33,337 nt of DNA from a virus: the IMG/VR virus record IMGVR_UViG_3300021185_004134, positions 1 to 33,337 of that record; one strand, 5' to 3'. Both the position numbers and the translations under genes were made by a program. Every line of letters begins with the position of its first letter. The stretch's first letter is position 1. Positions 1-9,381 of this stretch are shown here, piece after piece. The notes below the pieces were generated by a model. That model was not told where the DNA came from, did not search any database, and saw only the letters and a program-made list of their open reading frames with translations.

Positions 1-279
1 CCCTACCAGTACATGTATGCGCCCCCTCCGCCTCCTCCAACATACGCTAATCCGATGACCGCCGCTGACGGCGGTTCGGCGGAATATCCACGTAAAAATG
101 GCCATATTAGTGGCCCCGGCACTGGCACTTCAGACGACATACCTGCGATGTTGAGCGATGGTGAGTTTGTATTCACTGCTAAATCAGTAAGAAACATGGG
201 CGACGGATCAAGGCGCAAAGGCGCTAAGCGTATGTACGCTTTAATGAAGAAACTTGAGGGAGGCCGCTCGAATGGCTGA
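1..279 (+). CDS. C-terminal end of a phage structural protein (5' partial)
   Basis: The frame is open from the first base, so this is probably the tail of a gene that begins before the window; the ATG at 13 has no visible ribosome binding site. The peptide has a Pro run, an ADGG motif and then a stretch reading SDDIPAMLSDGEFVFTAKSV, followed by a basic helix ending at the stop. Endings of this kind recur at the C-termini of virion proteins in uncultured aquatic phages (recalled family knowledge, not searched). It overlaps the next gene by 8 bases, which suggests translational coupling within the late structural operon. The exact role (tail, ejection or scaffold) cannot be assigned from this fragment. 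Confidence 0.6.
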   Translation, partial: PYQYMYAPPPPPPTYANPMTAADGGSAEYPRKNGHISGPGTGTSDDIPAMLSDGEFVFTAKSVRNMGDGSRRKGAKRMYALMKKLEGGRSNG

Positions 280-1834
280 TGATATTACCTACACCGGCTC
301 GATAGTCCGAGAGGCTCCCGAAATTGAGGCCTACAAACTAGGCCTCATTGAGCAAGCTAATAAGCTCTACAATACGCCGATGGTCCTCCCTGCAGTAGAA
401 GCAGCAGGCCTGTCGCAGAGCCAACTTCAGGCTACAGACCTTGCAAAGCAGGGGATTGGCGCGTATGAGCCATATATTCAAGGAGCCTCTCAAGCCCTTA
501 CGCAGGGGATGGACCTCACTTCGCAAGGTGCTCGAGCAGCGGGCGCTATAAACGTCACCCCACAGTTCCAGTCGGCTCAAAACATCCTTGGTCAGGGTAT
601 CAATGTCACTGATCAGTTAGGCGCTTATTCAGAGTTAGCCGGAGCAGGGCTGCAAGACGTTGGGGCAGGCACAGGCCGCGTTGCAAGAGCAGGCGACCTT
701 GCCGGAAGTTATTTACAGGGCGATATACGTCAATCTTTAGGCACTTTAAACGCTGCAGAGCAGGCTGCGATGGCGGCAAGGCCTTCCGATTTCGGCGTTT
801 CGGCTGAAATACTTGGAGGGGCAAGGCAGATTGCCGGTGGAGCTGCTCAGAGCTATGATCCGGGTTCTTTTTATGGGTTTATGAACCCATATCAAGAGGC
901 AGTTACACAAAATAGCCTTCAGGAAATGCGCCGTCAGGCGAGCATCGCGGAACAAGGACAGGCCGCTCAAGCAATTGGCGCAGGTGCTTTTGGCGGCACT
1001 CGTGAGGGTGTTCAACGTGCTGAATTTGAGCGCGGTGTTCAGGACCTGATGGGTCAGAAAATCATGCAGGATTACGCCCAGAACTACGGGCAAGCGCAAA
1101 ATGCGGCGATGAACGCCTTTGAGGCGCAGCAAGGCAGGCAGTTACAGGTGGGTGGATTTGAAGCAAATGCTGCAAATCAACTGGCTAACCTTCAACAGAC
1201 GCAAGTCCAACAAGCACTACAGCAAAGTGGTGCTCTACAGGGAATTGGCGGTTTATATGGGCAGCAGGCCCTACAGCAGGCTCAGATCGGCCAATCAGGC
1301 GTTGGTTTAGTGGGCCAACTTGGGTCTCAGCAAGCTAATTTAGGCCTATTACCTGCTCAAATAGCGGCCCAACAGGCAAATATCGCAGGTCAACGCGCGG
1401 GCCTATATGGGTCTCTTGGCCAAGGTATCGGTTCCCTAGCTGCTCAACAAGCGGGTGTAGACCTCCAGAAAGCAAGCACTTTAGGCTCGTTAGGTGGTCA
1501 AATAGGCTCGTTAGGCGGTCAAATGGGTGCGCTTGGACAGGCAACTCAACAATTAGGCGCTTCAGACGTAAGTATGCTTAGTGATCTTGGTGCTATTGAG
1601 CAGCAAAATGCACAGGCTCAACTAGACGCGATGCGCGCGACAGAAATGCAAGAAACAATGGCTCCTTATCAGCAGTTGGGCTTTGTTTCTGACATCTTCC
1701 GTGGCGCCCCAACTACGCAAATGGCTTTGACCTCTGAAACAAGCCCTAGCGCAGGACCTTTACAGACGGCTGTGGGTCTGGGTGTTGGCGCAGTATCAAC
1801 GGCTGCCGGTGCAGCCAAAGCAGGATTATTCTAA
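272..1834 (+). CDS. virion structural / ejection-type protein, Gln/Ala/Gly-rich, 520 aa
   Basis: The start at ATG 272 is chosen because GAGGGAGG lies just upstream; an in-frame TTG at 254 has no comparable site. The 520-aa product is dominated by Ala, Gln and Gly, with predicted long amphipathic helices and almost no Cys. Around residues 205-255 it carries the motifs GFMNPYQEAV and GAFGGTREGVQRAEFE, which I recall from virion-associated proteins of uncultured aquatic phages. The second half is a Q/G/L-rich quasi-repeat (QQAxIGxLGxQ pattern), as seen in helical ejection or tail-tube-associated proteins. It sits in a run of four co-directional late genes and is followed 10 bases later by the next start. 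Assignment as structural is fairly safe; the specific role is inference. Confidence 0.6.
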   Translation: MADDITYTGSIVREAPEIEAYKLGLIEQANKLYNTPMVLPAVEAAGLSQSQLQATDLAKQGIGAYEPYIQGASQALTQGMDLTSQGARAAGAINVTPQFQSAQNILGQGINVTDQLGAYSELAGAGLQDVGAGTGRVARAGDLAGSYLQGDIRQSLGTLNAAEQAAMAARPSDFGVSAEILGGARQIAGGAAQSYDPGSFYGFMNPYQEAVTQNSLQEMRRQASIAEQGQAAQAIGAGAFGGTREGVQRAEFERGVQDLMGQKIMQDYAQNYGQAQNAAMNAFEAQQGRQLQVGGFEANAANQLANLQQTQVQQALQQSGALQGIGGLYGQQALQQAQIGQSGVGLVGQLGSQQANLGLLPAQIAAQQANIAGQRAGLYGSLGQGIGSLAAQQAGVDLQKASTLGSLGGQIGSLGGQMGALGQATQQLGASDVSMLSDLGAIEQQNAQAQLDAMRATEMQETMAPYQQLGFVSDIFRGAPTTQMALTSETSPSAGPLQTAVGLGVGAVSTAAGAAKAGLF

Positions 1835-1844
1835 GGTGGGCGAC

Positions 1845-4445
1845 ATGAAAAATAGTATTCAAATGGTTGACGAGGATCAGGTCGAAAATGTTGGCATAAT
1901 GTCAGGGTTTATGGACGACCTAGAAGGCCTCCTTGAAGAATTGTCTGCCGAAGAAATGGAAGGAATGAAAGAGGGCGACGAGGCCGACATGGCCCGCACT
2001 ATGGAGCGCTCACCGGACTCTCCTGAGATTTTGATGAATAACCTACGCGGCGACATGCGTTCTATAGACGCTAGACGCGAGGAATTATCGGATCTGGTCG
2101 GTTTCCGCGAAGCTGAAGAAACGCCTGAGGGTGTTCTTGCGTTATTACAGCCTATTCTTGGCCAACAAGCTGAGCCTATGATGCCTCCTCAGGGAATGCC
2201 CGCTATGATGCCCCCGCAGGGAATGCCTCCACAAGGAATGCCACCTATGCCTCCACAAGGAATGCCACCTATGATGCCTCCTCAGGGAATGCCACCACAA
2301 CAATTAGCTGCAGGTGGTCCTGTGGGCTACGCCGACGGCGGTTCTACTTTGTCTCAGGAGCAAGCAGACGCGCAAGCAGAGGCACAGGCTATGGCAGGCC
2401 TTCTTGGGAGGGAAGCTCAAGCGGCTGCGGAAGCCCGAGCCGCACAGACGCCCGAATATCAGCAAGCACAAGCCATAGCAGATGCACAAGCCCGAGCAGA
2501 CGCTCAAGCCCAAGCCGCACGAGGAGAGTCTATGCCTCCACAAGGCACTCCAGTTTACGACCCTAATACTGGCGCACTAATTGGCATGTCGTATGCCAAT
2601 GACAACTTGCCTGCAGGGTTCCCAACTCCGCCTCCAATGGGCGACAGAGAGTCTATGCCTATTTCCCCTGATGACGCTGCGATACGTGACCTTTTGCTGC
2701 AGCAAGGCCAACAGGTTGCGCCACCAGTGGCAGGCCCGGCAGCAAGAGGAATTGGTTCTCTTGCACCACCAGTGGACCCTGTTGGTGAGATTAATGACGG
2801 CTCTATAATGCAAAGAATGCAGGAAGAGCAGCAGCGCCGTATGATGGAAGAGCAGCAGCGTCGTATGATGGAAGAGCAGCAGCGTCGTATGATGGAAGAG
2901 CAGCAGCGTCGTATGATGGAAGAGCAGCAGCGCCGTATTATGGAAGAGCGTCCGCGCACTGGGGGCATAGGGACACCTATGCCTCCTTATGATCCGCGCA
3001 CTGGAGGCATAGGGACACCTATTGATGGCCTGCCTCAACTGCCCCCTACTGATATCGGGTATGACCCTAGACCTAGGCGGCGCTCGGATATGCCTCCAAT
3101 GATGCCTCCAATGGATGATAGGATGCCTCCAATGATGCCTGTAGGAACGCCCGTGGACCAACGGCCTATGTTCATGCCTCAAGGCATGCAGCAGGGTATG
3201 CCGCCTCCCGATTCGGGGGTGGGGGCATTGTTTGCCCCCACAAATGCGCCGATGTTCATGGCTGACGGAGGCATGGTCCAACATTTTCAAGACGGTAGCG
3301 ACGCGGCGGGCGTTACCCCTTCTGGAACTTACTCGCCTGAGATAATTGCCGAAGCCCTTAGGCGTATGGGGGGTTCTTCCGTGCCCACGATCCAAGAGGG
3401 AGTGGAACGCAATTTACCTATGTACCAAGAGCTATTAGGCTCTGACCCAAGCAACACGCAGGCTCAAATGCTGTTTGACATTGGTCAGGCGGCGCTCGGC
3501 TATGCCGGTAATGTCGGTCCTGACGGGCAACCCCTTCGTGGTTCTGCTGCGGCAAGACTGGCAGGCGCTACGCGAGAATTACCCGGCCGTATCGGCGCAC
3601 GTGCAGCAGCAATGGACCAAGAGAAGCAGGGCATAAGATTAGCGGCTCTGCAGGCTTCTCAGGCTGAACGAGCCGCTGCACTACAGGCTCAAGGGGAGCG
3701 GTTTGTTACGCTGACTCCTGAAGAGATAGAGGCTGAAGGTCTAGACCCCGTTTATACGTGGCAGCGCAGTCCCCTAACAGGGGAACTCAAGACCCTTGGC
3801 TCACGGCCCAGAGTCCCTGACAACGTGACGGTGACCTCCGGTGAGACCTACGCTGAAAGCGTGGCAAAGCTCAGCGCCACAGGTGACGGGGAGTTAGTCC
3901 AAAACGCAGGTGCCGCAACTAACAACATTGCAAAGCTAGACGAAGCCCTTAGGGTTATTGACAGCGGCGATGTAAACCTTGGAATTGGCTCTGAAATAGC
4001 GACTAACTTTGATAGGGTTAAGGCCCAGTTCTTAGGGGATTCTGAGGCTCAAAGAAGGGCGTCAACGGATCAATACTTAGATGCGTTGCTAGGATCGGAC
4101 GTGTTTACTGCAATAAGCAGTTTAGGTATTGGAGCCAGAGGCTTGGATACTCCTGCAGAAAGAGAATTCTTGAGGCAGGTTCTAACAGGCACAAGAGCGC
4201 TTGATCAAAGCGCGTTAAGACGTATTACCGAATTAAGGCGTCAACGTGAAGTTAATATTATTAAAGAGTATAACAACCGAGTTGAGTTAGGCGAGCTAGA
4301 TGCCTTCTTTGATGCGTCTAACAAGGTAAAACGCACGTTTGAAATTCCGTCTTTGCCTTCTTTTTCTCCCAAGCCCCGAGGAGAAGAGACCGCTGAAGAA
4401 GCTTTAGCAAGAAGGCGTAGAGAAGCCCTAGAAGGAGCGGGATAA
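1845..4445 (+). CDS. large virion-type protein with Met/Pro/Gln repeats, 866 aa
   Basis: The start at ATG 1845 follows AAGGTGGG; the frame is also open upstream to GTG 1782, but that has no ribosome binding site. The protein has an acidic N-terminus, a MPPQGMPP repeat block (roughly residues 105-155), a GGPVGYADGG motif, an Ala/Gln helix, then five copies of the octapeptide EEQQRRMM (roughly residues 327-366) and two copies of PRTGGIGTP. A second glycine motif (MADGGMV) comes before a more ordered C-terminal half. That half contains IGARGLDTPAEREFLRQVL near the end, a motif I recall from phage structural proteins. Low-complexity N-terminal and ordered C-terminal halves suggest a scaffold, ejection or tail-associated protein. 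The stop overlaps the next ATG by one base, so the two are probably coupled. Confidence 0.6.
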   Translation: MKNSIQMVDEDQVENVGIMSGFMDDLEGLLEELSAEEMEGMKEGDEADMARTMERSPDSPEILMNNLRGDMRSIDARREELSDLVGFREAEETPEGVLALLQPILGQQAEPMMPPQGMPAMMPPQGMPPQGMPPMPPQGMPPMMPPQGMPPQQLAAGGPVGYADGGSTLSQEQADAQAEAQAMAGLLGREAQAAAEARAAQTPEYQQAQAIADAQARADAQAQAARGESMPPQGTPVYDPNTGALIGMSYANDNLPAGFPTPPPMGDRESMPISPDDAAIRDLLLQQGQQVAPPVAGPAARGIGSLAPPVDPVGEINDGSIMQRMQEEQQRRMMEEQQRRMMEEQQRRMMEEQQRRMMEEQQRRIMEERPRTGGIGTPMPPYDPRTGGIGTPIDGLPQLPPTDIGYDPRPRRRSDMPPMMPPMDDRMPPMMPVGTPVDQRPMFMPQGMQQGMPPPDSGVGALFAPTNAPMFMADGGMVQHFQDGSDAAGVTPSGTYSPEIIAEALRRMGGSSVPTIQEGVERNLPMYQELLGSDPSNTQAQMLFDIGQAALGYAGNVGPDGQPLRGSAAARLAGATRELPGRIGARAAAMDQEKQGIRLAALQASQAERAAALQAQGERFVTLTPEEIEAEGLDPVYTWQRSPLTGELKTLGSRPRVPDNVTVTSGETYAESVAKLSATGDGELVQNAGAATNNIAKLDEALRVIDSGDVNLGIGSEIATNFDRVKAQFLGDSEAQRRASTDQYLDALLGSDVFTAISSLGIGARGLDTPAEREFLRQVLTGTRALDQSALRRITELRRQREVNIIKEYNNRVELGELDAFFDASNKVKRTFEIPSLPSFSPKPRGEETAEEALARRRREALEGAG
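2823..2942 (+). repeat. five tandem 24-bp units encoding EEQQRRMM
   Basis: Five head-to-tail 24-bp units begin at 2823, 2847, 2871, 2895 and 2919. They differ at only a few positions (CGC/CGT in the Arg codon, ATG/ATT in the last unit). They are in frame with the 866-aa protein and encode a highly charged helical heptad-like segment. Near identity at synonymous sites indicates recent duplication, so unit number is likely to vary among relatives. Confidence 0.95.
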
Positions 4446-6880
4446 TGGCTGAGCCAAACAGCACCGAGGGTACTGGTGTCGATTTTGACATGTCGTCTTT
4501 GTCCGATGCTGACCAACAAGCCTATGCCGTCCGTGACTGGGACGGTATGTCGATGCGTGGTCTGGAAATCGTTAATAACGACCGACCGCCGGGTATTACA
4601 GACAGGATAGTCGATAACGCCGGTAAAGCCGTTGGAGTAGTCACCGAATTCGGCCGTGATATCTATGACTGGACTCGAGGAGCTAAGGTTAGCTACCCAA
4701 ACCTGCCTATTTTAGGTCAAGGCATAGGCGTAAATACGCTTAACCTACCTCCTGAAAAAGCCGCCCGTCTCATGACCCTTGTCGGAACTACTCTTGATCC
4801 TGACCGCCTCGCTGAAGGCATAATAGATATCATTCCAAACGCCACTACATCAAAAGATGAGTTCGGCAATGTAATCGCTAATGTCCCTGTAAAAAATGAT
4901 AAAGGCGAAATGCTCGGGTATAAAAACTTCTACCCCAACCCCAGAGGCCTAGATATACCTACCGCAACTCAATTAGCGGGAGCCACTGCGGCGTTGCCTG
5001 TGGTTGAGACAGCAATTACAGCACTAGGGGTCCCTAATGTACTAGGCGCTCCGGTTATAGCTTCTGCAGGAGTAGAGGCCGCCGGAACAGAGGTAGCCTC
5101 GGCGCTTTCGGCGGGAGACGATGTCTCCCTACGTCCAATGGTTGAGGGCACTGGCTTTGGCGCCGCATTCTACGGACTAGGCCGCTTGTTCATAGGTCTA
5201 GGCGGGAAAATAGGGGACATGTTCCGCAAGTCCCCCGCTACCGTGGTGGATAAAAACGCCAAGCTTCAGCCTGAAGCCATTAAATACCTCAAAAGCGTAG
5301 GCATTGACCCTGACGAAGTGCAGGTGTCTGTTTACGCTGACCTCGAAAGGGCATTGCGCGAAGGCGCTATTCCACAAGAGGCGTTGGCCAAGATGACAGC
5401 GCAGGGACTGCCTGTTCCTGTACCGTTGACCACGGGTCAGATTACGGGTGACGCTGAGCAGCAGTTATTCGAAGATTTAGCTGCTAAGGGCGTTTATGGT
5501 GAAAAAGCCAAAGAGATAATCCGAGCGCAATTTGATGCTCAACAGGCGGCGATTAAGTCAAACATTGAAGAAACGCAGAGAATCATTGCTCGTGGCGGCC
5601 CTAATGTTGCCCGCACAGAAGGAGGCCAAGCGGCACAAGAAGCCTTGGTTAACATGCGTGCAGCGGCTAAAGACAACGCGGATTTGATGTATCAAGAAGC
5701 GCGTAGTGCCGGAGTGGCTTACCTTGATCCGTTAACAGCGTCAAATTTCGGTGAAGAGATATTAGAGAATCTAAGCAAAGACTTTAACCGAAGGTCAGCC
5801 CCTGACACGTTGAGCATGATTGACGAGCTAGACGAGGCGCTTAATTTAGGCGTATCGCTCGACGAGATACAGGCAATTAGAACCCAACTGACTAATCAAG
5901 CTCGGAATGTAGGTTCTGAAGGCGCCGCAGCGTCAAAAGCAGTTAAGATGCTCGACCAAAAGCTCTATGATATGGCAGAGCAGAACCTGTTCTACGGCAA
6001 CAATGAAGCCGTAGGAATGTGGGCCAATGCAATAAAGAATTATCGCCAGTACAAAAACACTTGGGACAGTAAGGGCGGCATTTTAAACAAGCTCACTAAA
6101 CAGGATGTAATGGACGGGCCAGTAGTGTTAGGCGTGGCCCCTGAAGCGGCAGCTAAAGCTATATTGGGCTCTTCTTTCAGCGGCCTGATTAGTAAGCCAG
6201 AGACTATTCGCACGCTTAGAACTTTGAAGGAGCAGCTTCCTGAAGTAGAGTGGAACATGCTCCGTCAAGAGGCGTTTATGCAAATATCTGACGGCATTGT
6301 CTCTAATGCCACAGGTAGAGCATCTAACGCATTCTCCAGAGAGTGGAGAAATGCACGCCAAAGAAACCCAATGCTGCTGACTACTTTATTCACGCCGGAT
6401 GAAATGGTGATAATGAACAACCTAGCTGACACGACGGCTAGGGTTGTTCGAACAGAAAAGAACACTTCTAACAGCGGCGCGGCAATAGGCAGTTTGCTTG
6501 GCAGGCTTTTCAGAGGAATGGGGAACACCAATGTCGGCAACGCAGCGGCCGAGTGGTTCCTTGTAAACGGAGCTGTTCGATCCTACGGCGTATCTAGGGT
6601 AATGAACGCGGTAGAGGGTGTCGTTGGACAAAGAGGAAATACGCTCAACAACTTAATCCTTGGTGGCGGCACTGGTTTTGGTGCTACGCCTGAAACAGAA
6701 GACCCAATCGAAGAACCTGCCGCGCCACCTCAAGCTCGAGTCATGCCTAGCGCACCGCAAACACGTGGCGTGCCGGGCCTTGGCGGAGGGCAACCGGCTC
6801 CCGCTGCACCTGCCGTGGCCCAAGGACCAACGGACATGGGCAGCAGGGAAATGCTAGATCAACTATTCCCCTTTGGCTAA
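4445..6880 (+). CDS. large virion-associated / ejection-type protein, 811 aa
   Basis: The ATG at 4445 overlaps the preceding stop (TAATG). After an acidic N-terminus there is a moderately hydrophobic Ala/Gly/Val segment around residues 175-220 and another glycine-rich patch near 235-255, either of which could interact with membrane. The middle (about 360-560) is helical and charged. The last ~60 residues are Pro/Ala-rich and end in SREMLDQLFPFG. Size, position at the end of the structural operon and the hydrophobic patch fit an internal virion or DNA-ejection protein, but no catalytic motif such as a transglycosylase was recognised. Transcription is expected to stop at the hairpin just downstream. 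Confidence 0.55.
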   Translation: MAEPNSTEGTGVDFDMSSLSDADQQAYAVRDWDGMSMRGLEIVNNDRPPGITDRIVDNAGKAVGVVTEFGRDIYDWTRGAKVSYPNLPILGQGIGVNTLNLPPEKAARLMTLVGTTLDPDRLAEGIIDIIPNATTSKDEFGNVIANVPVKNDKGEMLGYKNFYPNPRGLDIPTATQLAGATAALPVVETAITALGVPNVLGAPVIASAGVEAAGTEVASALSAGDDVSLRPMVEGTGFGAAFYGLGRLFIGLGGKIGDMFRKSPATVVDKNAKLQPEAIKYLKSVGIDPDEVQVSVYADLERALREGAIPQEALAKMTAQGLPVPVPLTTGQITGDAEQQLFEDLAAKGVYGEKAKEIIRAQFDAQQAAIKSNIEETQRIIARGGPNVARTEGGQAAQEALVNMRAAAKDNADLMYQEARSAGVAYLDPLTASNFGEEILENLSKDFNRRSAPDTLSMIDELDEALNLGVSLDEIQAIRTQLTNQARNVGSEGAAASKAVKMLDQKLYDMAEQNLFYGNNEAVGMWANAIKNYRQYKNTWDSKGGILNKLTKQDVMDGPVVLGVAPEAAAKAILGSSFSGLISKPETIRTLRTLKEQLPEVEWNMLRQEAFMQISDGIVSNATGRASNAFSREWRNARQRNPMLLTTLFTPDEMVIMNNLADTTARVVRTEKNTSNSGAAIGSLLGRLFRGMGNTNVGNAAAEWFLVNGAVRSYGVSRVMNAVEGVVGQRGNTLNNLILGGGTGFGATPETEDPIEEPAAPPQARVMPSAPQTRGVPGLGGGQPAPAAPAVAQGPTDMGSREMLDQLFPFG

Positions 6881-6893
6881 TGATAGGCATAAA

Positions 6894-6917
6894 AAAGGCC
6901 CCTAGTTAGGGGCCTTT
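6894..6917. terminator. bidirectional intrinsic terminator
   Basis: A perfect 9-bp stem AAAGGCCCC / GGGGCCTTT has a TAGTTA loop. It is flanked by an A-run on the left (6891-6896) and a T-rich run on the right, so it can terminate in both directions. It lies between the converging plus-strand structural operon and the minus-strand gene ending at 6921. Confidence 0.9.
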
Positions 6918-6920
6918 CCT

Positions 6921-7127
6921 TTATGGGCAGACTACAGAATACGTGCCATCTTCGTTGTGATCTATAACCCCGCAAGTTAAATAACCAAAATCATAGCCTA
7001 GTGCTTCAACCTCGATCATTTCTTCACGCGCTACTTTCGAGGCATCTTTAGCCTCTTCCAAAGTCTCGTAATATCTCCAACTTACTTTGCACCCGTGTCT
7101 GCGCCGTAATGGTTTCGGATAATCCAT
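6921..7127 (-). CDS. small unknown protein, 68 aa, cassette-controlled
   Basis: The start at 7127 is chosen because it follows AATACAGGAGAAAGAAA, the same ribosome binding leader used by nine plus-strand genes around 17.7-25.1 kb. The frame is open upstream to 7184 but that extension would run through the leader. The product is charged (basic N-terminus with PLRRRHG, then an acidic helix) and ends in a short strand-rich segment. No family is recognised. It has its own strong promoter and 5' hairpin on the minus strand and stops against the bidirectional terminator, so it is a single-gene transcription unit. Its leader groups it with the putative early regulon rather than with the nuclease/helicase genes next to it. 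Confidence 0.75.
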   Translation of the reverse strand: MDYPKPLRRRHGCKVSWRYYETLEEAKDASKVAREEMIEVEALGYDFGYLTCGVIDHNEDGTYSVVCP

Positions 7128-7211
7128 TTTCTTTCTCCTGTATTGGTTTTTAAAGAACTGCCATCTCTCAGATGACAAAGTCATTATACCACATCTTACT
7201 ACTTAATGCAA
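7128..7211 (-). promoter_or_regulatory. promoter-hairpin-RBS cassette, minus-strand copy
   Basis: Reading the minus strand: -35 TTGCAT (7211-7206), a 17-bp spacer, -10 TATAAT (7188-7183), six bases, then a 7-bp stem (GTCATCT / AGATGGC with one G-T pair, 7176-7160) with a GAG loop, then AATACAGGAGA and the ATG at 7127. The -35 is preceded by the block TAGG-TAG that resembles the GTAGTTG element of the other copies. This copy has the best -10 and validates the promoter reading of the weaker ones. The stem and loop sequences are unrelated to the other copies although the geometry is the same. Confidence 0.85.
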
Positions 7212-7215
7212 CTAC

Positions 7216-7908
7216 CTATTTTTCACTACTGTTATGAAACTCGTCAACTCGACGCATCCACATGTCTTTATACCCCTGAAACTCGCGGCCTGCGGTGGAA
7301 AACTCCGCAGTGCTGCCGTCTGATCGAACCGCCATCAACACAACTGCATTGTCGATTTTAGTGCCGTGCATTTCATCGTGCGCTAAAGCGTAGGCGGCAA
7401 GCTGACAAAAATAATCCTCGATCCACTGGCGCTTCTTTGGCTTGTTGCTTTGCTTGAAGTCGATAATAGCAGGCTTGTCTCGATAGACTCCAACAAGGTC
7501 AGTCGTACCCGCATACTTCTCAGGATAAAACAGCGACACCTCACTGCCCCAGATTTCATTGACGTTGTGGAAATAGGTGTTGATGATTTTGTAGCCAAGC
7601 TCATAGCCCTTGCACATTTCCCAGTTCGTCGGACGGGGCAGGTCTCGATACGCGACCATTCGTTCTATGACCTCGTGCAGATAGGTGCCGACCAATGCCG
7701 CCTCGTTCTTAATACGATCCGCTTCTACTTCACCTACGCGCGCGACCCACGCATCAAGGCCCCCTTTGTCGGCCTTAGTGGCGGACAGGATAGTCGTCAC
7801 GCTTGGCAGCTTCTGCTCGCCGTAGATATACCGGCGGCCCTCGGGCAGGTCTTGGCGTTGCAGTGAGATATACTTAAATTTCTTTCGCAGTGGGATTAAA
7901 TCAACCAA
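7216..7908 (-). CDS. PD-(D/E)XK exonuclease, RecB/Cas4-like, 230 aa
   Basis: The motif series of RecB-type exonucleases is in order: His78 in GTYLHEVIE, Glu123, GTTDLVG with Asp137, IIDFKQ with Asp150 and Lys152, and QLAAYA starting at Gln169. These residues bind metal and cleave DNA in the superfamily. Size is typical of stand-alone phage exonucleases. The start appears to be TTG at 7908, inside the end of the SNF2 gene, which overlaps it by 13 bases; GAGGAG lies 12 bases upstream, a longer spacing than ideal. It is co-transcribed with the SNF2 helicase and probably processes DNA ends during replication or recombination, or degrades host DNA; which of these cannot be told from sequence. Confidence 0.85.
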   Translation of the reverse strand: MVDLIPLRKKFKYISLQRQDLPEGRRYIYGEQKLPSVTTILSATKADKGGLDAWVARVGEVEADRIKNEAALVGTYLHEVIERMVAYRDLPRPTNWEMCKGYELGYKIINTYFHNVNEIWGSEVSLFYPEKYAGTTDLVGVYRDKPAIIDFKQSNKPKKRQWIEDYFCQLAAYALAHDEMHGTKIDNAVVLMAVRSDGSTAEFSTAGREFQGYKDMWMRRVDEFHNSSEK

Positions 7909-9350
7909 TCTTTTAGCTCCTCGCCAAGCACTTCGTTGGCTATGTCAATTTTGGAACGCAGGGCTTTGACTATTTTCTCGTCGACCGTGCCCGGCACCAT
8001 CAAGTCCACGTAGGTGACCGACTTAGTCTGTCCGATTCGATGCGCGCGGTCCTCGCTCTGCAAACGTACCTCGAGGTCAAAGTTGTTACTAAAATACACA
8101 ACTGTGCTCGCTGCTGTGAGCGTAAGTCCATACCCACCAGTGCGCGGGTTGCCTACAAAGAACCTCAGCTCGCTGTCGGGGTCTTGGAATTCACGGACCA
8201 CGCGCCTGCGCTCCTCGTCATCGGTGTCACCGTAGTAAGTGCCGACGGCATTCATGCCGTATTCTTTTGATAGGGCAAGCTTGATGGCTTCGATATCATG
8301 GCGGTAGTTCGCCCAAATGATAACCTTGTCAGACGTTTCTTCGATCACGGACATCATCTCGGCGACTCTGTTCGTTGGGATGTTAATCTCTGTCCCATCG
8401 TCGAGCTTGCTGTGGCCGCAGGTTATCTGGTGCAGGCGCATGAGCTGTGTCAGGGCATTTACCGTGGTCGTCATACCTTGGTCAAAGAGGGCCAAGGCAA
8501 GCGTGGACATTTCGTTGTAGGCCTTGAGCTGCTCTTTGGTCAACTCAACCTCACGCTTGATAAATACTTTCGGAGGTAAATCTAAACATTCTTCTTTGGT
8601 GATGCGATAGGCAAATTTATCAAGCTTTTCTTTAAGCTCGTCAAGCTTGCGATAGCCCACTATCTTCTTAAAGCTGTGGCTGCCCATATGCTTCTCGACG
8701 AGAATCGCGTAGCGTGCTCGAAAAGAATAGAAGCTCGGCGCGTCAAGGCATTCCTCTGACAAGAAGGCACACTGCTGATACAGGTCCATCGGGCTGCGCG
8801 TCACAGGTGAACCCGTCATGATCCGTCGGTAGATTGCTTGCTGTCCCACCTTAAGCACGTTCTTTGCACGCTTGGCCGTCGGCGTTTTGATCGTCGTGCT
8901 CTCGTCGATGGACATAAAACACTTGGTATACATTGCAAAACGCTTTGCATATTCAAAGCCCTTTGTCGTAGACAAGGCCTCCACGTTCATGACGAGAATC
9001 TTTAAATCCTCAGTGACTTCCCAAAGGTTTTCGAGTTCTTCCCTTTCGGCTTTACGTGGATTTGGGGTCCACAGGGCTGTGCGATGAACCACATGATCAG
9101 GCAAATGCTTGGGCAGTTCTTCATCCACCCAGTTCCTGTACACGCCCTTAGGGGCTATGATCAGAGCTGCGTTTATCTTACCCACGTCATAAAGCATAGC
9201 CAGATTGTTGATGACCATGAATGATTTGCCAGTGCCCATGTCAGCAAAAAGCGCTGCTACAGGTCTTTTCCAGAACTGTTCCAGATATTTTTTTTGATGC
9301 TCAAACGGTTGATTTTTAAACCGATAGCGATCAATCCACAAGTTTTCCAC
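7896..9350 (-). CDS. SNF2-family DNA helicase/translocase, 484 aa
   Basis: The start is GTG at 9350, seven bases after AAGGAG; the longer frame to 9461 runs across the divergent promoter region and is rejected. Superfamily 2 SNF2 motifs are all visible: Walker A DMGTGKS (about 37-43), DEST box (about 149-152), TGSPVTRSP (about 179), the IIWANY segment, and QSEDRAHRIGQ (about 431-441), which is diagnostic of the SWI2/SNF2 group. The C-terminal lobe ends soon after. Phage SNF2 proteins of this size are common in replication modules and are thought to remodel protein-DNA complexes or recombination intermediates. It is translated with the overlapping exonuclease and diverges from the replication operon. 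Confidence 0.93.
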   Translation of the reverse strand: MENLWIDRYRFKNQPFEHQKKYLEQFWKRPVAALFADMGTGKSFMVINNLAMLYDVGKINAALIIAPKGVYRNWVDEELPKHLPDHVVHRTALWTPNPRKAEREELENLWEVTEDLKILVMNVEALSTTKGFEYAKRFAMYTKCFMSIDESTTIKTPTAKRAKNVLKVGQQAIYRRIMTGSPVTRSPMDLYQQCAFLSEECLDAPSFYSFRARYAILVEKHMGSHSFKKIVGYRKLDELKEKLDKFAYRITKEECLDLPPKVFIKREVELTKEQLKAYNEMSTLALALFDQGMTTTVNALTQLMRLHQITCGHSKLDDGTEINIPTNRVAEMMSVIEETSDKVIIWANYRHDIEAIKLALSKEYGMNAVGTYYGDTDDEERRRVVREFQDPDSELRFFVGNPRTGGYGLTLTAASTVVYFSNNFDLEVRLQSEDRAHRIGQTKSVTYVDLMVPGTVDEKIVKALRSKIDIANEVLGEELKDWLI

Positions 9351-9381
9351 AGGTATTCTCCTTTCTAGGTTTGCTTTTCGG

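Noticed and set aside
2823-2942. CRISPR-like tandem repeats
   Set aside because: Units are contiguous without spacers and are in frame with a protein.
2577-3395. Minus-strand frame of 272 codons opposite the 866-aa gene
   Set aside because: Composition follows the Met/Pro/Gln and EEQQRRMM repeats read backwards; the plus-strand gene has a start site, RBS and coupled neighbours.
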